Part shown: piece after piece, positions 8,531 through 19,449 of the stretch
How positions within the stretch are numbered: position 1 is the first letter of the stretch
Layout: each line of letters begins with the position of its first letter
NCBI RefSeq assembly: GCF_001518015.1
Contig: NZ_LPUY01000038.1
Coordinates: 28,470 to 92,469, forward strand
From: Tritonibacter horizontis
GTDB lineage: Bacteria > Pseudomonadota > Alphaproteobacteria > Rhodobacterales > Rhodobacteraceae
Direction of reading: 5' to 3'
DNA: 64,000 nucleotides
Notes under the pieces: generated by a model
Databases searched by the model: none
Told to the model about the DNA's origin: nothing
Seen by the model: the letters and a program-made list of their open reading frames with translations, nothing else
Program-made: the position numbers and the translations under genes

Positions 8531-9874
8531 ATGCGCAAACTCTTTGGGACAGACGGTGTACGTGGCAAGGCCAACCTGCACCCGATGACGGCAGATATGG
8601 CCTTGCGGATTGGCGCTGCTGTCGGGCGTTATTTTCGCCGCGAAAGCAATACGGCGCATCGCGTGGTGATCGGCAAGGATACACGGTTGTCCGGCTATAT
8701 GTTCGAGAATGCGCTGACGGCCGGGCTGACCTCAACAGGCATGAATGTTCTGCTGCTTGGGCCGGTCCCGTCGCCGGCCGTCGGGCTGATGACCCGCTCG
8801 ATGCGCGCTGACCTCGGTGTCATGATCTCGGCAAGTCACAATCCGGCCGAGGACAATGGGATCAAGTTCTTCGGGCCTGATGGGTTCAAACTGTCGGACG
8901 AGGTCGAGGTGGAGTTGGAAGCGCTGATCGAGGCCGGCGTCGAACCGGCGCAGGCTGGCAACATCGGTCGGGCCAAACGGATTGACGATGCGCGGTTCCG
9001 ATATGGCGAACGGGTCAAAAGCTCCTTGCCGCGCGATATGCGTCTGGACGGCCTCAAGGTGGTCATCGACTGCGCGAATGGCGCGGCGCACCGCGCTGCA
9101 CCGGAAATCCTTTGGGAGCTTGGCGCAGAGGTGATCCCCATGGGCGTGTCGCCAGACGGCAAGAACATCAACAAGGGCTGCGGCTCCACCCAACCGGCAG
9201 CTGCGGCTGAAACCGTGGTGGCCCATGGCGCCCATGTCGGGATTTGTCTGGATGGCGATGCGGATCGCGTGGTGGTGATCGACGAGAATGGCACCATCGC
9301 GGACGGGGACCAGCTGATGGCACTGCTGGCGGCAACCTGGTCTGAGGATGGTCGCCTGACAGGACAGGCTTTGGTCGCGACCGTTATGTCAAACCTCGGA
9401 TTGGAACGTTTTCTGAACGCCCGGGATATCGGGCTGGAGCGGACGGGTGTCGGTGACCGCTACGTGGTCGAGCGTATGCGCGAAGGTGGGTTCAACCTTG
9501 GGGGCGAACAGTCCGGTCACATCGTGATGACGGATTTTGCCACGACAGGCGATGGTTTGATGGCGGGATTGCATTTTCTGGCGGAAATGATCCGGCAGGG
9601 GAAAAAGGCCTCTGAACTGGCGCGGCAGTTTCAACCGGTGCCCCAATTGTTGAAGAACGTCCGATTTGAGCAGGGGCAGCTTCCATTGGAGGCTTCCCAG
9701 GTCCAGGATGCGATTTCCCTCGCCGAGCGTCAGCTGAGCGGGCAGGGGCGGCTGTTGATCCGCAAGTCGGGCACGGAGCCGTTGATTCGGGTGATGGCCG
9801 AATGCGAGGATATGGCGCTTTTGAACCGGACGGTGGACGATGTGGTCGCAGCGGTGGAATCTGTTACGGCCTGA
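8531..9874 (+). CDS. glmM: Phosphoglucosamine mutase
   Basis: A 447-residue enzyme that converts glucosamine-6-phosphate to glucosamine-1-phosphate for UDP-GlcNAc, and so for peptidoglycan and lipopolysaccharide synthesis. It begins [15 protein letters not shown], the family hallmark. The phosphoserine loop is [14 protein letters not shown] (Ser102), the metal-binding loop is [11 protein letters not shown], and the phosphate-binding loop near the C-terminus is [16 protein letters not shown] 8531 is preceded by AGAGGAG at a good distance. It is 68 bp after folP, which is the common folP-glmM order in proteobacteria. Confidence 0.97.
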   Translation: MRKLFGTDGVRGKANLHPMTADMALRIGAAVGRYFRRESNTAHRVVIGKDTRLSGYMFENALTAGLTSTGMNVLLLGPVPSPAVGLMTRSMRADLGVMISASHNPAEDNGIKFFGPDGFKLSDEVEVELEALIEAGVEPAQAGNIGRAKRIDDARFRYGERVKSSLPRDMRLDGLKVVIDCANGAAHRAAPEILWELGAEVIPMGVSPDGKNINKGCGSTQPAAAAETVVAHGAHVGICLDGDADRVVVIDENGTIADGDQLMALLAATWSEDGRLTGQALVATVMSNLGLERFLNARDIGLERTGVGDRYVVERMREGGFNLGGEQSGHIVMTDFATTGDGLMAGLHFLAEMIRQGKKASELARQFQPVPQLLKNVRFEQGQLPLEASQVQDAISLAERQLSGQGRLLIRKSGTEPLIRVMAECEDMALLNRTVDDVVAAVESVTA

Positions 9875-9993
9875 GTGTCCCCGGTTGACTGGCGGCATGA
9901 GGCGCCCCGGCTGGCCCGGTGCCTGCAGGTGACAGCTGCGTAGGACAAACGCGCGGTGCGGAATTGCGCCGCTGTGCGTTGCCTATGCAGCAG

Positions 9994-10893
9994 TCAGGTG
10001 AAGCCAAACAGACGTTTCAGCGCGCCATATTGGCTCAACGCTACCCCGGCAAGGATCAAGCCAAGTGCTGAGATCAGCGAATTGGGCAGAGCCTCGCCCA
10101 GAACCAGCGCCCCAAGCAAAACGGCACACAGGGGAACGAGGTAATTCGTTAGGCTCATGAACGTCGGGCCCGCGCCCCGGATCACCAGAACACGCAGAAG
10201 GTTCGCGCCTGCGGTGGGGATCAGGCCGAGGATTGCCAACCATATCCAGGTTTCGTGTGAAATTGTCGGCGGCGGTCCCTCAACGACCAGTGCGACCGGC
10301 AAGATCACTGACGTGCCGATCAGCAGCAGCACGGTCGCCAGCCCAACGGGATCGACCTCTGGCAATCTGCGAACGAGAACCGAAGAGACCGCGTAGCATG
10401 CGGCAGCGGCAAGGCAGGCGAGGCGACCGGCCCATTCCAGTTCGGCTCCGTTGCTGACAAAGGCCTGCCCCCCAATCAAAACGGCAACGCCGAAGAAGCC
10501 GATGACAATGCCCAGCAGGCGGCGAAGGGTCAGAGGTTCGTTCGCGAAAAAATGGGCCAGCGGCAGGACCATCAGCGGAACCGCCGACATGCTGACACCG
10601 GCAAAGCCGGAGGTGACATGCTGGAGCCCCCAGCTGATCAGGATAAAGGGCAGGGTGGAGCTGAGGACACCCACCAGAATGACCACCGGCCAGTTAGGAC
10701 GGCCGCTAAACAGCCGAAATCCCCGAAAGGCCCAGATGGCACAGAGCAGCAGGGATGCAAATCCAATGCGTCCGGCTGCAAGCCAGACCGGGGTGATCCC
10801 CTGAAGGGCAAGTTCGACCACCATAAAGGTCCCGCCCCAGGTGATGCCGAGGGCCGCAACCATCGCCCAGTAACGTGGTGGAATTTCCGGCAT
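9994..10893 (-). CDS. EamA/DMT-family transporter
   Basis: A 299-residue integral membrane protein with about ten hydrophobic helices arranged as two repeated halves, the pattern of EamA (drug/metabolite transporter) exporters. The first half begins MVAALGITWGGTFMVVELAL and the second near AGRLACLAAAACYAVSSVLV, both typical EamA starts. It probably exports a small metabolite such as an amino acid across the inner membrane; the substrate cannot be inferred. It lies downstream of ilvC on the same strand but beyond the ilvC terminator. Confidence 0.88.
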   Translation of the reverse strand: MPEIPPRYWAMVAALGITWGGTFMVVELALQGITPVWLAAGRIGFASLLLCAIWAFRGFRLFSGRPNWPVVILVGVLSSTLPFILISWGLQHVTSGFAGVSMSAVPLMVLPLAHFFANEPLTLRRLLGIVIGFFGVAVLIGGQAFVSNGAELEWAGRLACLAAAACYAVSSVLVRRLPEVDPVGLATVLLLIGTSVILPVALVVEGPPPTISHETWIWLAILGLIPTAGANLLRVLVIRGAGPTFMSLTNYLVPLCAVLLGALVLGEALPNSLISALGLILAGVALSQYGALKRLFGFT

Positions 10894-10990
10894 TGCGCGC
10901 TCCTTCTTGCACGGGCGGACAAAAACGCGCGCGCGTTAAAAGGTCAATCTCAATCCCTGCGGTGTGGGGCGAAACGACAGTCGAAACAGA

Positions 10991-11024
10991 AAGTAAAGGC
11001 GCCCCGATCTGGCCGGGACGCCTT
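10991..11024 (-). terminator. Intrinsic terminator after ilvC
   Basis: Read on the minus strand, AAGGCGTCCCG, a short loop, then CGGGGCGCCTT form a stem with one mismatch, followed by TACTTTC. It lies about 60 bp beyond the ilvC stop and separates ilvC from the EamA gene. Confidence 0.65.
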
Positions 11025-11083
11025 GTCAACTCCAGGTGCTGCACCGGACGGATCACCGTAGCGATCCGAAAATCGGCGAGACC

Positions 11084-12219
<1,136 letters not shown>

Positions 12220-12241
12220 TTCCAAGATTAATGTCAGATCT

Positions 12242-12697
12242 ATGCTTGACGATCTCGATAGACGCATATTGCGAAACCTGCAGGGCGCGCCTGCTCAATC
12301 CTTACCGGATTTGGCGGACCACCTTGGCCTCACCGTTTCACGGTTGTCCCGGCGCTTGGAAAAGCTGCGTGAGAATGGTGTTGTCAAAGGCACGCGTGCC
12401 GTCATCGACTGGGTCGCGCTGGGCTACGCGGTCGAGGTGTCGCTCCGGGTTACGCTGGACAAAACCAATCCGCGCGCCTTTGACGAATTCATCCCTGCGG
12501 CGCGAGAAATCCCAGAGGTGCTTGAAATACAGACCTTTCTTGGTCAGGTGGATGTCCGGCTAAGCGTCATCGCGCGGGATATGCCGCACTATCAGGCGAT
12601 CTACCGCGAACGGATCCTGCAATTGCCGAACATCGCCGATATCGAGGCGCTGATGCATGTGGCCAAGATCAAGACCAGCATGGGGCTGCCGCTGTGA
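12242..12697 (+). CDS. Lrp/AsnC-family transcriptional regulator (first of a pair)
   Basis: A 151-residue regulator. Residues 1-60 form the AsnC-type winged helix-turn-helix (MLDDLDRRILRNLQ, then DLADHLGLTVSRLSRRLEKLRENGVV), and the C-terminal half is the RAM effector-binding domain, including the VDVRLSVIARDMPHYQAI segment. It is divergent from ilvC and overlaps the next regulator gene by 4 bp. Family knowledge suggests an amino-acid-responsive dimer or octamer; the likely targets here are ilvC, its own operon and the aminotransferase downstream. Confidence 0.93.
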   Translation: MLDDLDRRILRNLQGAPAQSLPDLADHLGLTVSRLSRRLEKLRENGVVKGTRAVIDWVALGYAVEVSLRVTLDKTNPRAFDEFIPAAREIPEVLEIQTFLGQVDVRLSVIARDMPHYQAIYRERILQLPNIADIEALMHVAKIKTSMGLPL

Positions 12698-13152
12698 TCA
12701 ATCTTGATGACATCGACCTGTCGCTGTTGAAGGCGCTGTCGCAGGATGCCACCCAGACGGCGGGCGCATTGGGCCGCGCCTTTGGCCTCAGCCAACCTGC
12801 GACCTGGCGACGGATCAAACGACTGGAGGAGGCAGGCATCCTGTCCCACCGGGTCCTTGACCTCGACACTGAAAAGCTGGGCTTCGGCGTCACTGTCTTT
12901 CTTGGTATCAAGCTTGCCACAAAGGGGCGCGTCAGCCTGGATGATTTTGAACGCGCCGTTTCTGCCATTCCAGAAGTGCAGACTGTGGAACATGTGCTGG
13001 GACTATATGATTACCGCCTGCGGGTGGTGGCCCGCGACATTGCCGATTTCGAACGGGTCCTGCGCCGCCGGATCATGACACTGCCGGGGGTGGGAAACGT
13101 GGATGCCAATGTTCTGTTGTCCGAGGAGCGCCGCCCCGGCCCCCTTGGCTGA
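12694..13152 (+). CDS. Lrp/AsnC-family transcriptional regulator (second of a pair)
   Basis: A 152-residue Lrp/AsnC protein starting at GTG 12694, overlapping the preceding gene as GTGA. It has its own helix-turn-helix (INLDDIDLSLLKALSQD, then LGRAFGLSQPATWRRIKRLEEAGI) and RAM domain (EHVLGLYDYRLRVVARDIADF). The two paralogues are clearly diverged, so this is an old pair rather than a recent duplication, and translational coupling suggests that they may form a heteromeric regulator. Confidence 0.93.
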   Translation: MINLDDIDLSLLKALSQDATQTAGALGRAFGLSQPATWRRIKRLEEAGILSHRVLDLDTEKLGFGVTVFLGIKLATKGRVSLDDFERAVSAIPEVQTVEHVLGLYDYRLRVVARDIADFERVLRRRIMTLPGVGNVDANVLLSEERRPGPLG

Positions 13153-13241
13153 CGGCGCATACGGCTTGAGCCCCGGGCAGCTCTCTGCCAAGACTAGGGC
13201 CGACCTTGGGCATTGGGCCCGACAGAATTGGAGAACAGCGC

Positions 13242-14366
13242 ATGGCTTTGCTCGACACCGTGGACCCCGAGGGGCTAGACGAATTTTCCGTGGTTTTCAC
13301 CGACCGCTCGCTCAATCATATGTCGAAGTCCTTTCAGGCGGTGATGCTGGACATCAATGCGATGCTGAAAGAGGTCTACAACGCGGATGGCTGCGCCCTG
13401 ATCCCCGGCGGTGGCACCTATGCGATGGAGGCGGTGGCGCGTCAGTTTGCCCGTGGGCAGGATGCGCTGGTGGTCCGCAATGGCTGGTTCTCCTATCGGT
13501 GGAGCCAGATCTTCGAGGCTGGTAGCCTGACCCGATCCGCAACCGTGATGAAGGCCCGACAAACCGGAAACACGCCTGTTTCGCCCTTTGCGCCGGCCCC
13601 GATCGAAGAGGTCGTGGCCGCCATTCACGACCAGAAACCCGGCATTGTTCTGGCCCCCCATGTGGAAACGGCTGCGGGCGTGATCCTGCCGGACGACTAC
13701 ATCACGGCGTTGGCCCGTGCGGCGCAGGAGGTAGGCGCGCTGATGGTGCTTGATTGCATCGCGTCGGGCTGTGCCTGGGTCGACATGAAAGCGACAGGTG
13801 TCGATGTGTTGATTTCGGCCCCCCAAAAGGGCTGGAGCGCGTCACCGAGTGCAGGTCTGGTGATGCTGTCCGAGCGGGCCCTGGCGCGACTGGAGGAGAC
13901 CACGTCTGACAGCTTTGCGCTGGATCTGAAGAAATGGCGCGCGATTATGCAGGCCTATGAGGATGGCGGGCACGCCTATCACGCCACCATGCCGACAGAT
14001 GCGCTGCGGGCGTTCCGTGATACGATGGCCGAAACCCGCGCCCATGGCTTTAACCGCTTGCGCGAGGCGCAATGGAAACTGGGCAACGGAGTGCGTGAAA
14101 TGCTGGCGGGCAAAGGGGTGACCTCTGTTGCTGCCGATGGGTTTGGCGCGCCGGGGGTCGTCGTCAGCTATACTGCGGATCCGGACATCCAGAACGGCAA
14201 GAAATTCGCAGCCCTGGGTCTGCAAATCGCAGCCGGGGTGCCGCTGGCCGTGGATGAACCCGAAGGGTTCAAGACGTTCCGGATTGGTCTTTTTGGTCTC
14301 GATAAACTTTATGATGTCGATGTGACACTGGCCCGGCTGAAGATCGCTGTTGATCAGCTACTCTGA
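13242..14366 (+). CDS. Class V aminotransferase (PLP-dependent)
   Basis: A 374-residue fold-type I PLP enzyme. The PLP lysine is in SAPQKGWSASPSAGLVML, and the GGGTYAMEAVARQF and LDCIASGCAWVDM segments match the cofactor-binding regions of the alanine/serine-glyoxylate aminotransferase group. Substrate is not certain: an amino donor such as alanine or serine with glyoxylate or pyruvate is likely from the family. ATG 13242 follows GGAG at 8 bp. It lies 89 bp after two Lrp/AsnC genes on the same strand, which suggests that its expression responds to an amino acid. Confidence 0.88.
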   Translation: MALLDTVDPEGLDEFSVVFTDRSLNHMSKSFQAVMLDINAMLKEVYNADGCALIPGGGTYAMEAVARQFARGQDALVVRNGWFSYRWSQIFEAGSLTRSATVMKARQTGNTPVSPFAPAPIEEVVAAIHDQKPGIVLAPHVETAAGVILPDDYITALARAAQEVGALMVLDCIASGCAWVDMKATGVDVLISAPQKGWSASPSAGLVMLSERALARLEETTSDSFALDLKKWRAIMQAYEDGGHAYHATMPTDALRAFRDTMAETRAHGFNRLREAQWKLGNGVREMLAGKGVTSVAADGFGAPGVVVSYTADPDIQNGKKFAALGLQIAAGVPLAVDEPEGFKTFRIGLFGLDKLYDVDVTLARLKIAVDQLL

Positions 14367-14429
14367 CCGGTCTAGCGCAAAACGCTGAACGCATCGACGG
14401 GCTTGTCCGAAGGGGCCGGCCCGTTTCGA

Positions 14430-15626
14430 CTATCGCACCCCAAGGCCCATTTGCATCAGCACGTGTCGCACCTGGGGCAGAGCATAGAGCGCGTTGAGCC
14501 CCTGAGCGCGCAGATCGCGCAGCGGGCGCGCCTCCGTCATGGAAGCGCGATTCAACAGATCAATACCGTTCACCCGGAGGGTGATGTCGCGCTGGCGGGT
14601 TCGTGCATAGGCATCAAGCATGGTCTGATCCCCCAGGCCGTCAGGTCGTGCCAGCGCCAGATCCAGCAATGCGCGCAGATCCGCGAGCGACATATTCAGC
14701 CCCTGCGCCCCGATGGGGGGAACCACATGCGCCGCTTCCGCCATCAGGGCGATGCGCTCTGCCGTCAATCTATCGGCCTGTTGCGTGATGATCGGCCACA
14801 GGGTCCGGCGGGATGCCAGCGTAAGCGGCCCCAGCATGGCGCAGGATCGTTCGGTCATCTCGGCCTCGAACGCCGCATCGGTCAGGGCGGCGAGACGGTC
14901 GGCGTTGGCGCTGGTCTCCATCCAGACCACAGCGGAGGAGGCGCGGCCCTCGTGATCGGGCAGCGGCACCAGGGTGAAGGGGCCGCCGGTGCGGTGGATC
15001 TCGGTCGAGACATTGTGGTGGGGCAGGTCGTGCGACACTGCAAAGGCCAGCGCTTTTTGGCCATAGCGGGTCGTCTTGACGCCGATCCCCGCAGCTTCGC
15101 GCATGGGCGAGTTCCGCCCATCGCAGGCCAGAACCAATTTGCAAGAGACCCGGCTGCCATCGCTGAGGGTCACCCGGGCGCCGCCTGTGCGTGTGAACAG
15201 GCGCGTCGTGCCAATACCGGGCCGAAACGCCACCTGAGGCAACTGTTCGATCCGGGTCAAAAGCACACGGCGCAATAGCCAGTTCGGCAGGTTCCAACCA
15301 AACGGCAGATCTGAAACTTCGGCCGCGTCGAATTCCCGGATCACGCGGGGCTCCGGGACCGGTCCGCCTGCGTCGACAATCCGCATGACCTGCAGCGGCG
15401 CAGCTTGGTCGGCCAGATCCGCCCAGAGACCGGCCTCCTCCAGCAGCGCCTTTGCCGGTTGCAGAAACGCCGTTGTCCGCAGATCGGCCCCCGCCGCATC
15501 GCGTGCCGTTATCGGGGCGCTGGGGTCGACACAGATTACGGAGAACCCATGGGTCGCAAAAACCGTTGCTGCGGTCAGCCCGGCAATGCCACCGCCGGAA
15601 ATCAGAATGTCACAGGTCTCGCTCAT
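14430..15626 (-). CDS. UbiH/UbiF-family FAD-dependent hydroxylase
   Basis: A 398-residue flavoprotein monooxygenase, probably acting on the aromatic ring of a ubiquinone precursor at the inner membrane. It shows the N-terminal FAD fold (ISGGGIAGLTAATVFATHG), the ACDGRNSPMREAAGI DG motif and the C-terminal ribose-binding region (MAEAAHVVPPIGAQGLNMSLADL), which is diagnostic of the UbiH/F/I group. Start 15626 is chosen because AAGAGG lies upstream and the FAD motif begins at once; the frame extends further upstream without family-like sequence. Which ring position it hydroxylates cannot be decided from the sequence. Confidence 0.9.
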   Translation of the reverse strand: MSETCDILISGGGIAGLTAATVFATHGFSVICVDPSAPITARDAAGADLRTTAFLQPAKALLEEAGLWADLADQAAPLQVMRIVDAGGPVPEPRVIREFDAAEVSDLPFGWNLPNWLLRRVLLTRIEQLPQVAFRPGIGTTRLFTRTGGARVTLSDGSRVSCKLVLACDGRNSPMREAAGIGVKTTRYGQKALAFAVSHDLPHHNVSTEIHRTGGPFTLVPLPDHEGRASSAVVWMETSANADRLAALTDAAFEAEMTERSCAMLGPLTLASRRTLWPIITQQADRLTAERIALMAEAAHVVPPIGAQGLNMSLADLRALLDLALARPDGLGDQTMLDAYARTRQRDITLRVNGIDLLNRASMTEARPLRDLRAQGLNALYALPQVRHVLMQMGLGVR

Positions 15627-15720
15627 TTCGGCTGCCTCTTCTTCGGGTCCCCAATGTGACATAGGGCGCGGGGCGGGGGAAAGACAAGCGATGTGCGTTC
15701 GGCTCTGCCGCAAAGGGACG

Positions 15721-15969
15721 TCACCCGCGCGACAGGAGGAGCAGGAGCGTGCACGCCACCGGCACCAGACACAGCGCGGGCAGATAAAGGCCGGGGAGGC
15801 CGAACAGCATCACCAGAATGCCCCAGAGACAGACAAAGGTCGCCAAGGCGTAATAGATATTCTCCGGCGCCCCATAGCAGACTTCCTTGAGGATCCGGCC
15901 CAGAATGGGCAGGCGGAAGGCGATGCGTTCAAGGGGTCCCAGGCGTTGGGGCAGGGTGTAGGCGGTCAT
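15721..15969 (-). CDS. Small two-helix membrane protein
   Basis: An 82-residue protein of unknown function. The first about 35 residues are mixed and amphipathic (LPQRLGPLERIAFRLPILGRIL); the rest forms two closely spaced hydrophobic helices split by GLPGLYLP. It lies upstream of the hydroxylase gene on the same strand (94 bp between the genes) and may share its transcript. No family recognised. Confidence 0.7.
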   Translation of the reverse strand: MTAYTLPQRLGPLERIAFRLPILGRILKEVCYGAPENIYYALATFVCLWGILVMLFGLPGLYLPALCLVPVACTLLLLLSRG

Positions 15970-16055
15970 GGAAAACTCCGAACCTGTCGATCACTGACAA
16001 GGGATATAGGAGTGGCGCGCCACCGCCGACAGGCGCTATTTGTCGCTGCGACAGC

Positions 16056-16700
16056 CTACCGCAGCTGGCCGAGGAATTCTGTCAGGTCCACGGTGTGGTG
16101 GTGAATGTGATCGCCCTGATGCGCCTCTGGTGCGACATGCACGGTCCGCATACCCATCGCATGGGGCGCAGCAAGGTTGCGGGGGTCGTCTTCGAACATG
16201 GCGGCACATGTGGTGTCGATATCTGCCAGGGCGAAAACACGTTCAAAGGCGCTGCGCTCTGGCTTCGGGCGGTAGTTGGCATGTTCGACGCCGTAGATCC
16301 CTTCGAACAATCCGGACAGGCCACGCGCTGCCAGCACCCGCTCTGCATAGGGGGCGGAGCCATTGGTATAGACAATCTTGCGGCCGGGCAGGGCGCGGAT
16401 GTGGGCAGCCAGCAACGGGTCAGGTTCCAGATGGTCGAGCGTTACATCGTGCACGGCGAGCAGGAACGGGTCGGGATCAATGCCATGATGGGTCATCAGA
16501 CCGGCGAGTGTGGTGCCATGATTGCGCCAATAGTCCCCACGCAACGTATTCGCGGCGTCGCTTTTGATGCCGAGCGTTTCGACCATATAGGCGATCATCT
16601 TGGCCTCGATCTGATCGAAAAGCCGAGCAGACGGAGGATAAAGCGTGTTGTCGAGGTCGAACACCCAATGCGCGACATGTGAGAAAGACTGTTTGACCAT
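16056..16700 (-). CDS. HAD-superfamily pyrimidine 5'-nucleotidase-like phosphatase
   Basis: A 214-residue HAD hydrolase. Motif I is FDLDNTLYPPSARLFDQI, which with the YP extension is typical of the SSM1/SDT1-like pyrimidine 5'-nucleotidase group. Motif II is VYTNGS, the lysine is in YRPKPE, and motif III is MFEDDPRNLAAPHAMGM. It probably dephosphorylates a nucleotide or small phosphometabolite in the cytoplasm. Start 16700 (MVKQSFSHVAHWVFDLDN) places motif I at the usual distance from the N-terminus; no strong ribosome-binding site is seen. It is divergent from the GntR regulator gene. Confidence 0.9.
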   Translation of the reverse strand: MVKQSFSHVAHWVFDLDNTLYPPSARLFDQIEAKMIAYMVETLGIKSDAANTLRGDYWRNHGTTLAGLMTHHGIDPDPFLLAVHDVTLDHLEPDPLLAAHIRALPGRKIVYTNGSAPYAERVLAARGLSGLFEGIYGVEHANYRPKPERSAFERVFALADIDTTCAAMFEDDPRNLAAPHAMGMRTVHVAPEAHQGDHIHHHTVDLTEFLGQLR

Positions 16701-16823
16701 GGGAAGAGGTCTAGGGGCCAGAATGCGGATTCGCAATGGTGGAAACATGCGTTGCGGGGGTGCACTTGATCGGGGAGGGGGCAGCGCGTAGACAGATGCG
16801 ATGCAAGGGAGGGCGTCGCGCCG

Positions 16824-17474
16824 ATGAGCCAGTCAAAAAGCAACACGCAGAAAGACGCCTATGGGCTGATCCTCGATGCGATTGACGTTGGCGTGTTCAA
16901 GCCTGGCGATCGCCTGGTGGAGAGCGATCTGGCGGACCGTTTCGGGGTCTCCAGAACGCCGATCCGCGAGGCGCTGCAGCGGTTGGAAACGCAAAGTCTG
17001 CTGGAACGCGACGGGCGGTCTCTGATTGTGGCCTCGCTGGATCACAACCAGATGGCAGAGCTCTACATGGTTCGGCGCGAACTCGAAGGGCTGGCGGCGT
17101 CACTGGCAGCCCGACATGCGACCAATGAAGAAGTCCAGGTCTTGCGCGATATGGTGGCGTCGGATGATGCCTTGGTGGATCAGCCAGTCGAACTGGCCAA
17201 AGCCAACCGCCGGTTTCATCAACAGATCCACCTGGCGTCTCACAATCGCTATCTGGTGCAGCAGCTTGATCTTGTGCATCGTTCGATGGCCCTGATGGCC
17301 ACCACGTCGCTTGCAGCGGAGGGGCGCGGGCGCATTGCCCAGGAAGAACACAAGGCCATCGTGGCGGCCATTGCGCAGCGCGATGAAGAGGCGGCGGGCG
17401 TGGCGCTGAAGGATCATATCTCAGTCGCCTTTACCACCCGTCTGAAACAGGATGCAGGCGCGCGCGGTGGCTGA
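16824..17474 (+). CDS. GntR-family transcriptional regulator (FCD subgroup)
   Basis: A 216-residue regulator with an N-terminal winged helix (GDRLVESDLADRFGVSRTPIREALQRLE, about residues 29-56) and a C-terminal all-helical FCD ligand domain (LYMVRRELEGLAASLAARHA, then the ANRRFHQQIHLASHN metal/ligand motif). Members usually repress catabolic genes and respond to an organic acid. No obvious target operon adjoins it: the neighbours are a HAD phosphatase gene, divergent, and a convergent glycosyltransferase gene. Function beyond the family is unknown. Confidence 0.92.
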   Translation: MSQSKSNTQKDAYGLILDAIDVGVFKPGDRLVESDLADRFGVSRTPIREALQRLETQSLLERDGRSLIVASLDHNQMAELYMVRRELEGLAASLAARHATNEEVQVLRDMVASDDALVDQPVELAKANRRFHQQIHLASHNRYLVQQLDLVHRSMALMATTSLAAEGRGRIAQEEHKAIVAAIAQRDEEAAGVALKDHISVAFTTRLKQDAGARGG

Positions 17475-17489
17475 GGCACAGCGGCCCGT

Positions 17490-19304
17490 CTAACTGTCGG
17501 CGGCGCCACCATGTTCGCCATGCGCGGTCTTGTCCCAGAAAAACGGCGCGGCAAAGACCTCCCAAAGGGCCTTGTAGGCGGCAAAACACCCCATGACGAA
17601 ATAGAGCGGCATCAATGGGGCCCAAAGCGCCAACCACGCACGACCGGAGGCGCGGGCACCGAAAATCCAGATGCAGAGATTGAGGGCTTCGAAAAAGATC
17701 AGGCTGGTGGTCGCGGCAAGCAGCAGCGGCTGTGGCAACAGGTGGTCGCTAGGGTGTGACAGGCCGAGGGCCACCAGCCAAAGGCTCCACAAGACGGGGG
17801 CCAGCAGGAATTGCCCCAGTGTCCCCAGAAAAAACGCCTGAAAGCCTAGGAACTTACGCCAACCGAGGTCCGACAGGAGCTGACCCGGGGACCGCATGTG
17901 AACCATATAGGTCATCATGAAGCCCTTGAGCCAGCGAGAGCGTTGTTTGATCCATGGGATCACGCGGCTGTTTGCCTCTTCATGCGTGGCGGTAGGGAGC
18001 ATCTCCGTGCGAAACCCGGCCCGGGCCAGACGAACGCCGAGATCGGCATCTTCGGTGACGTTATGCGCATCCCAGGCGCCCAGCTGTTCAAGCGCATCAC
18101 GGCGGATGAACAGGGTGGTGCCGCCCAGCGGGACAACGAGGCCCAAACGTGCAATGCCTTGCAGGAGCACCCGGAACCAGCCGGCGTATTCCAGCGTAAA
18201 ACACCGTGAGATCCAGTTGCAGGACGGGTTGTAGAAATCCAGAACCCCCTGCAGGCAGGCCACATCCGACGGGGCGCGCTCAAAGGCATCCGCGACGATA
18301 TCAAGCTGCTTGGCTTCGGGCGCGTCTTCGGCATCCCAGATCCCGATGATCTCGCCCCGGCAGTAATTCAGCGCATAATTCATCGCGCGTGGCTTTGTCG
18401 TCAGGGGACCATCGCCTGGAACCTCGACAACGCGAAACCAATCGGGCAGGTCAGCGCATTCGACCGCGGCGCGGGTCATGTCATCGTGTTCTTCCAGAAC
18501 CAGCAAAACCTCCATCTTGTCCCGAGGGTAGGTCAGCCGGCAGAGCCGACGCAGCAGATGGCGCCCGATTTCGGATTCTCGGTAGAGCGGGACAACCATC
18601 GAGATCAGCGGCGCGCTGTGGCCCAACCTGTCGCGCCTGGCTGGCGTTGCCGATCCGCTGCGCACTGCAGCCAGCAGTCCTGAAACACGAAGCGATGTGA
18701 ACAAAAGCAGGGACACCAGGGCCACTGTGACAAGCGTGGACAGCATTGCCCCCGGCGCAAGCAGCGCGGCGAGGATCGCAACCGCCGCAATGCAGACCGC
18801 CGGGGCGCGGGCGCGGTGGCAGTCAAAGCTGCGGCAACTCAAATGGCGCGGCACGCTTCGGGCGGCGGATTGGGTCATTTGGGCACTGAAATACTCTGTC
18901 AGGCTGGCTTCAATCGCCTTTTCAGGCGCGGGCACTGTTATTAGATCCTCGAACCGGTCAGAGAGAGCCGCCAGAACGGGTTCAGTCTGGCGCGGGTCGG
19001 CCATCAGCATCATCACCGTCCGTCCCAGCATGTCGATGGGGACGGCCTGGTGGCGCAGCCAGAAGCTGGCAGGGCGCAACGACAGGATCTCCGCATTGGG
19101 GCTGTGGGCCGCTGCGATTCGGTCACCGCTGCCTTGCAGGGTGCCCAACCGGGCGAGATTGTTCAGGTGATCGTGATGCAGATCGGTGACGTTGGCCGAC
19201 TGATCCAGAGGCACATCACGTAGAAACCGGCTCGCAGGCGCACGGGCCGGGCGGCGAAACAAGACACGACTGTGCCTGTGGATATCCACCTGATCCTGGC
19301 CCAT
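17490..19304 (-). CDS. Membrane glycosyltransferase family 2 with MshEN-like N-terminal region
   Basis: A 604-residue protein. Residues about 60-140 (LRPASFWLRHQAVPIDMLG, then VMMLMADPRQTEPVLAALS and EKAIEASLTEYF) resemble the second half of the T2SSE/MshE N-terminal domain, which in some relatives binds cyclic di-GMP. Two hydrophobic helices follow, then a GT2 catalytic domain with MVVPLYRESEIG, the DAEDAPE acidic motif, TEDADLGVRLARAGF and QRSRWLKG (QxxRW), and about four C-terminal membrane helices. This layout is that of processive or exopolysaccharide-type synthases. No polysaccharide genes adjoin it, so the product is unknown. Confidence 0.87.
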   Translation of the reverse strand: MGQDQVDIHRHSRVLFRRPARAPASRFLRDVPLDQSANVTDLHHDHLNNLARLGTLQGSGDRIAAAHSPNAEILSLRPASFWLRHQAVPIDMLGRTVMMLMADPRQTEPVLAALSDRFEDLITVPAPEKAIEASLTEYFSAQMTQSAARSVPRHLSCRSFDCHRARAPAVCIAAVAILAALLAPGAMLSTLVTVALVSLLLFTSLRVSGLLAAVRSGSATPARRDRLGHSAPLISMVVPLYRESEIGRHLLRRLCRLTYPRDKMEVLLVLEEHDDMTRAAVECADLPDWFRVVEVPGDGPLTTKPRAMNYALNYCRGEIIGIWDAEDAPEAKQLDIVADAFERAPSDVACLQGVLDFYNPSCNWISRCFTLEYAGWFRVLLQGIARLGLVVPLGGTTLFIRRDALEQLGAWDAHNVTEDADLGVRLARAGFRTEMLPTATHEEANSRVIPWIKQRSRWLKGFMMTYMVHMRSPGQLLSDLGWRKFLGFQAFFLGTLGQFLLAPVLWSLWLVALGLSHPSDHLLPQPLLLAATTSLIFFEALNLCIWIFGARASGRAWLALWAPLMPLYFVMGCFAAYKALWEVFAAPFFWDKTAHGEHGGAADS

Positions 19305-19449
19305 AGCTGACGGCTAGCAGTTTGAGACAGTTGAACAAAGTTAATCGCGCATAATTCACTGTCCCGGACCTGTTGGAAACAGGCCTGTACGGGACCCTGC
19401 CCGAGGGTCGCGATCGTCGGGCAGGGGGGCAACATTGCGGTTGCGGGTT

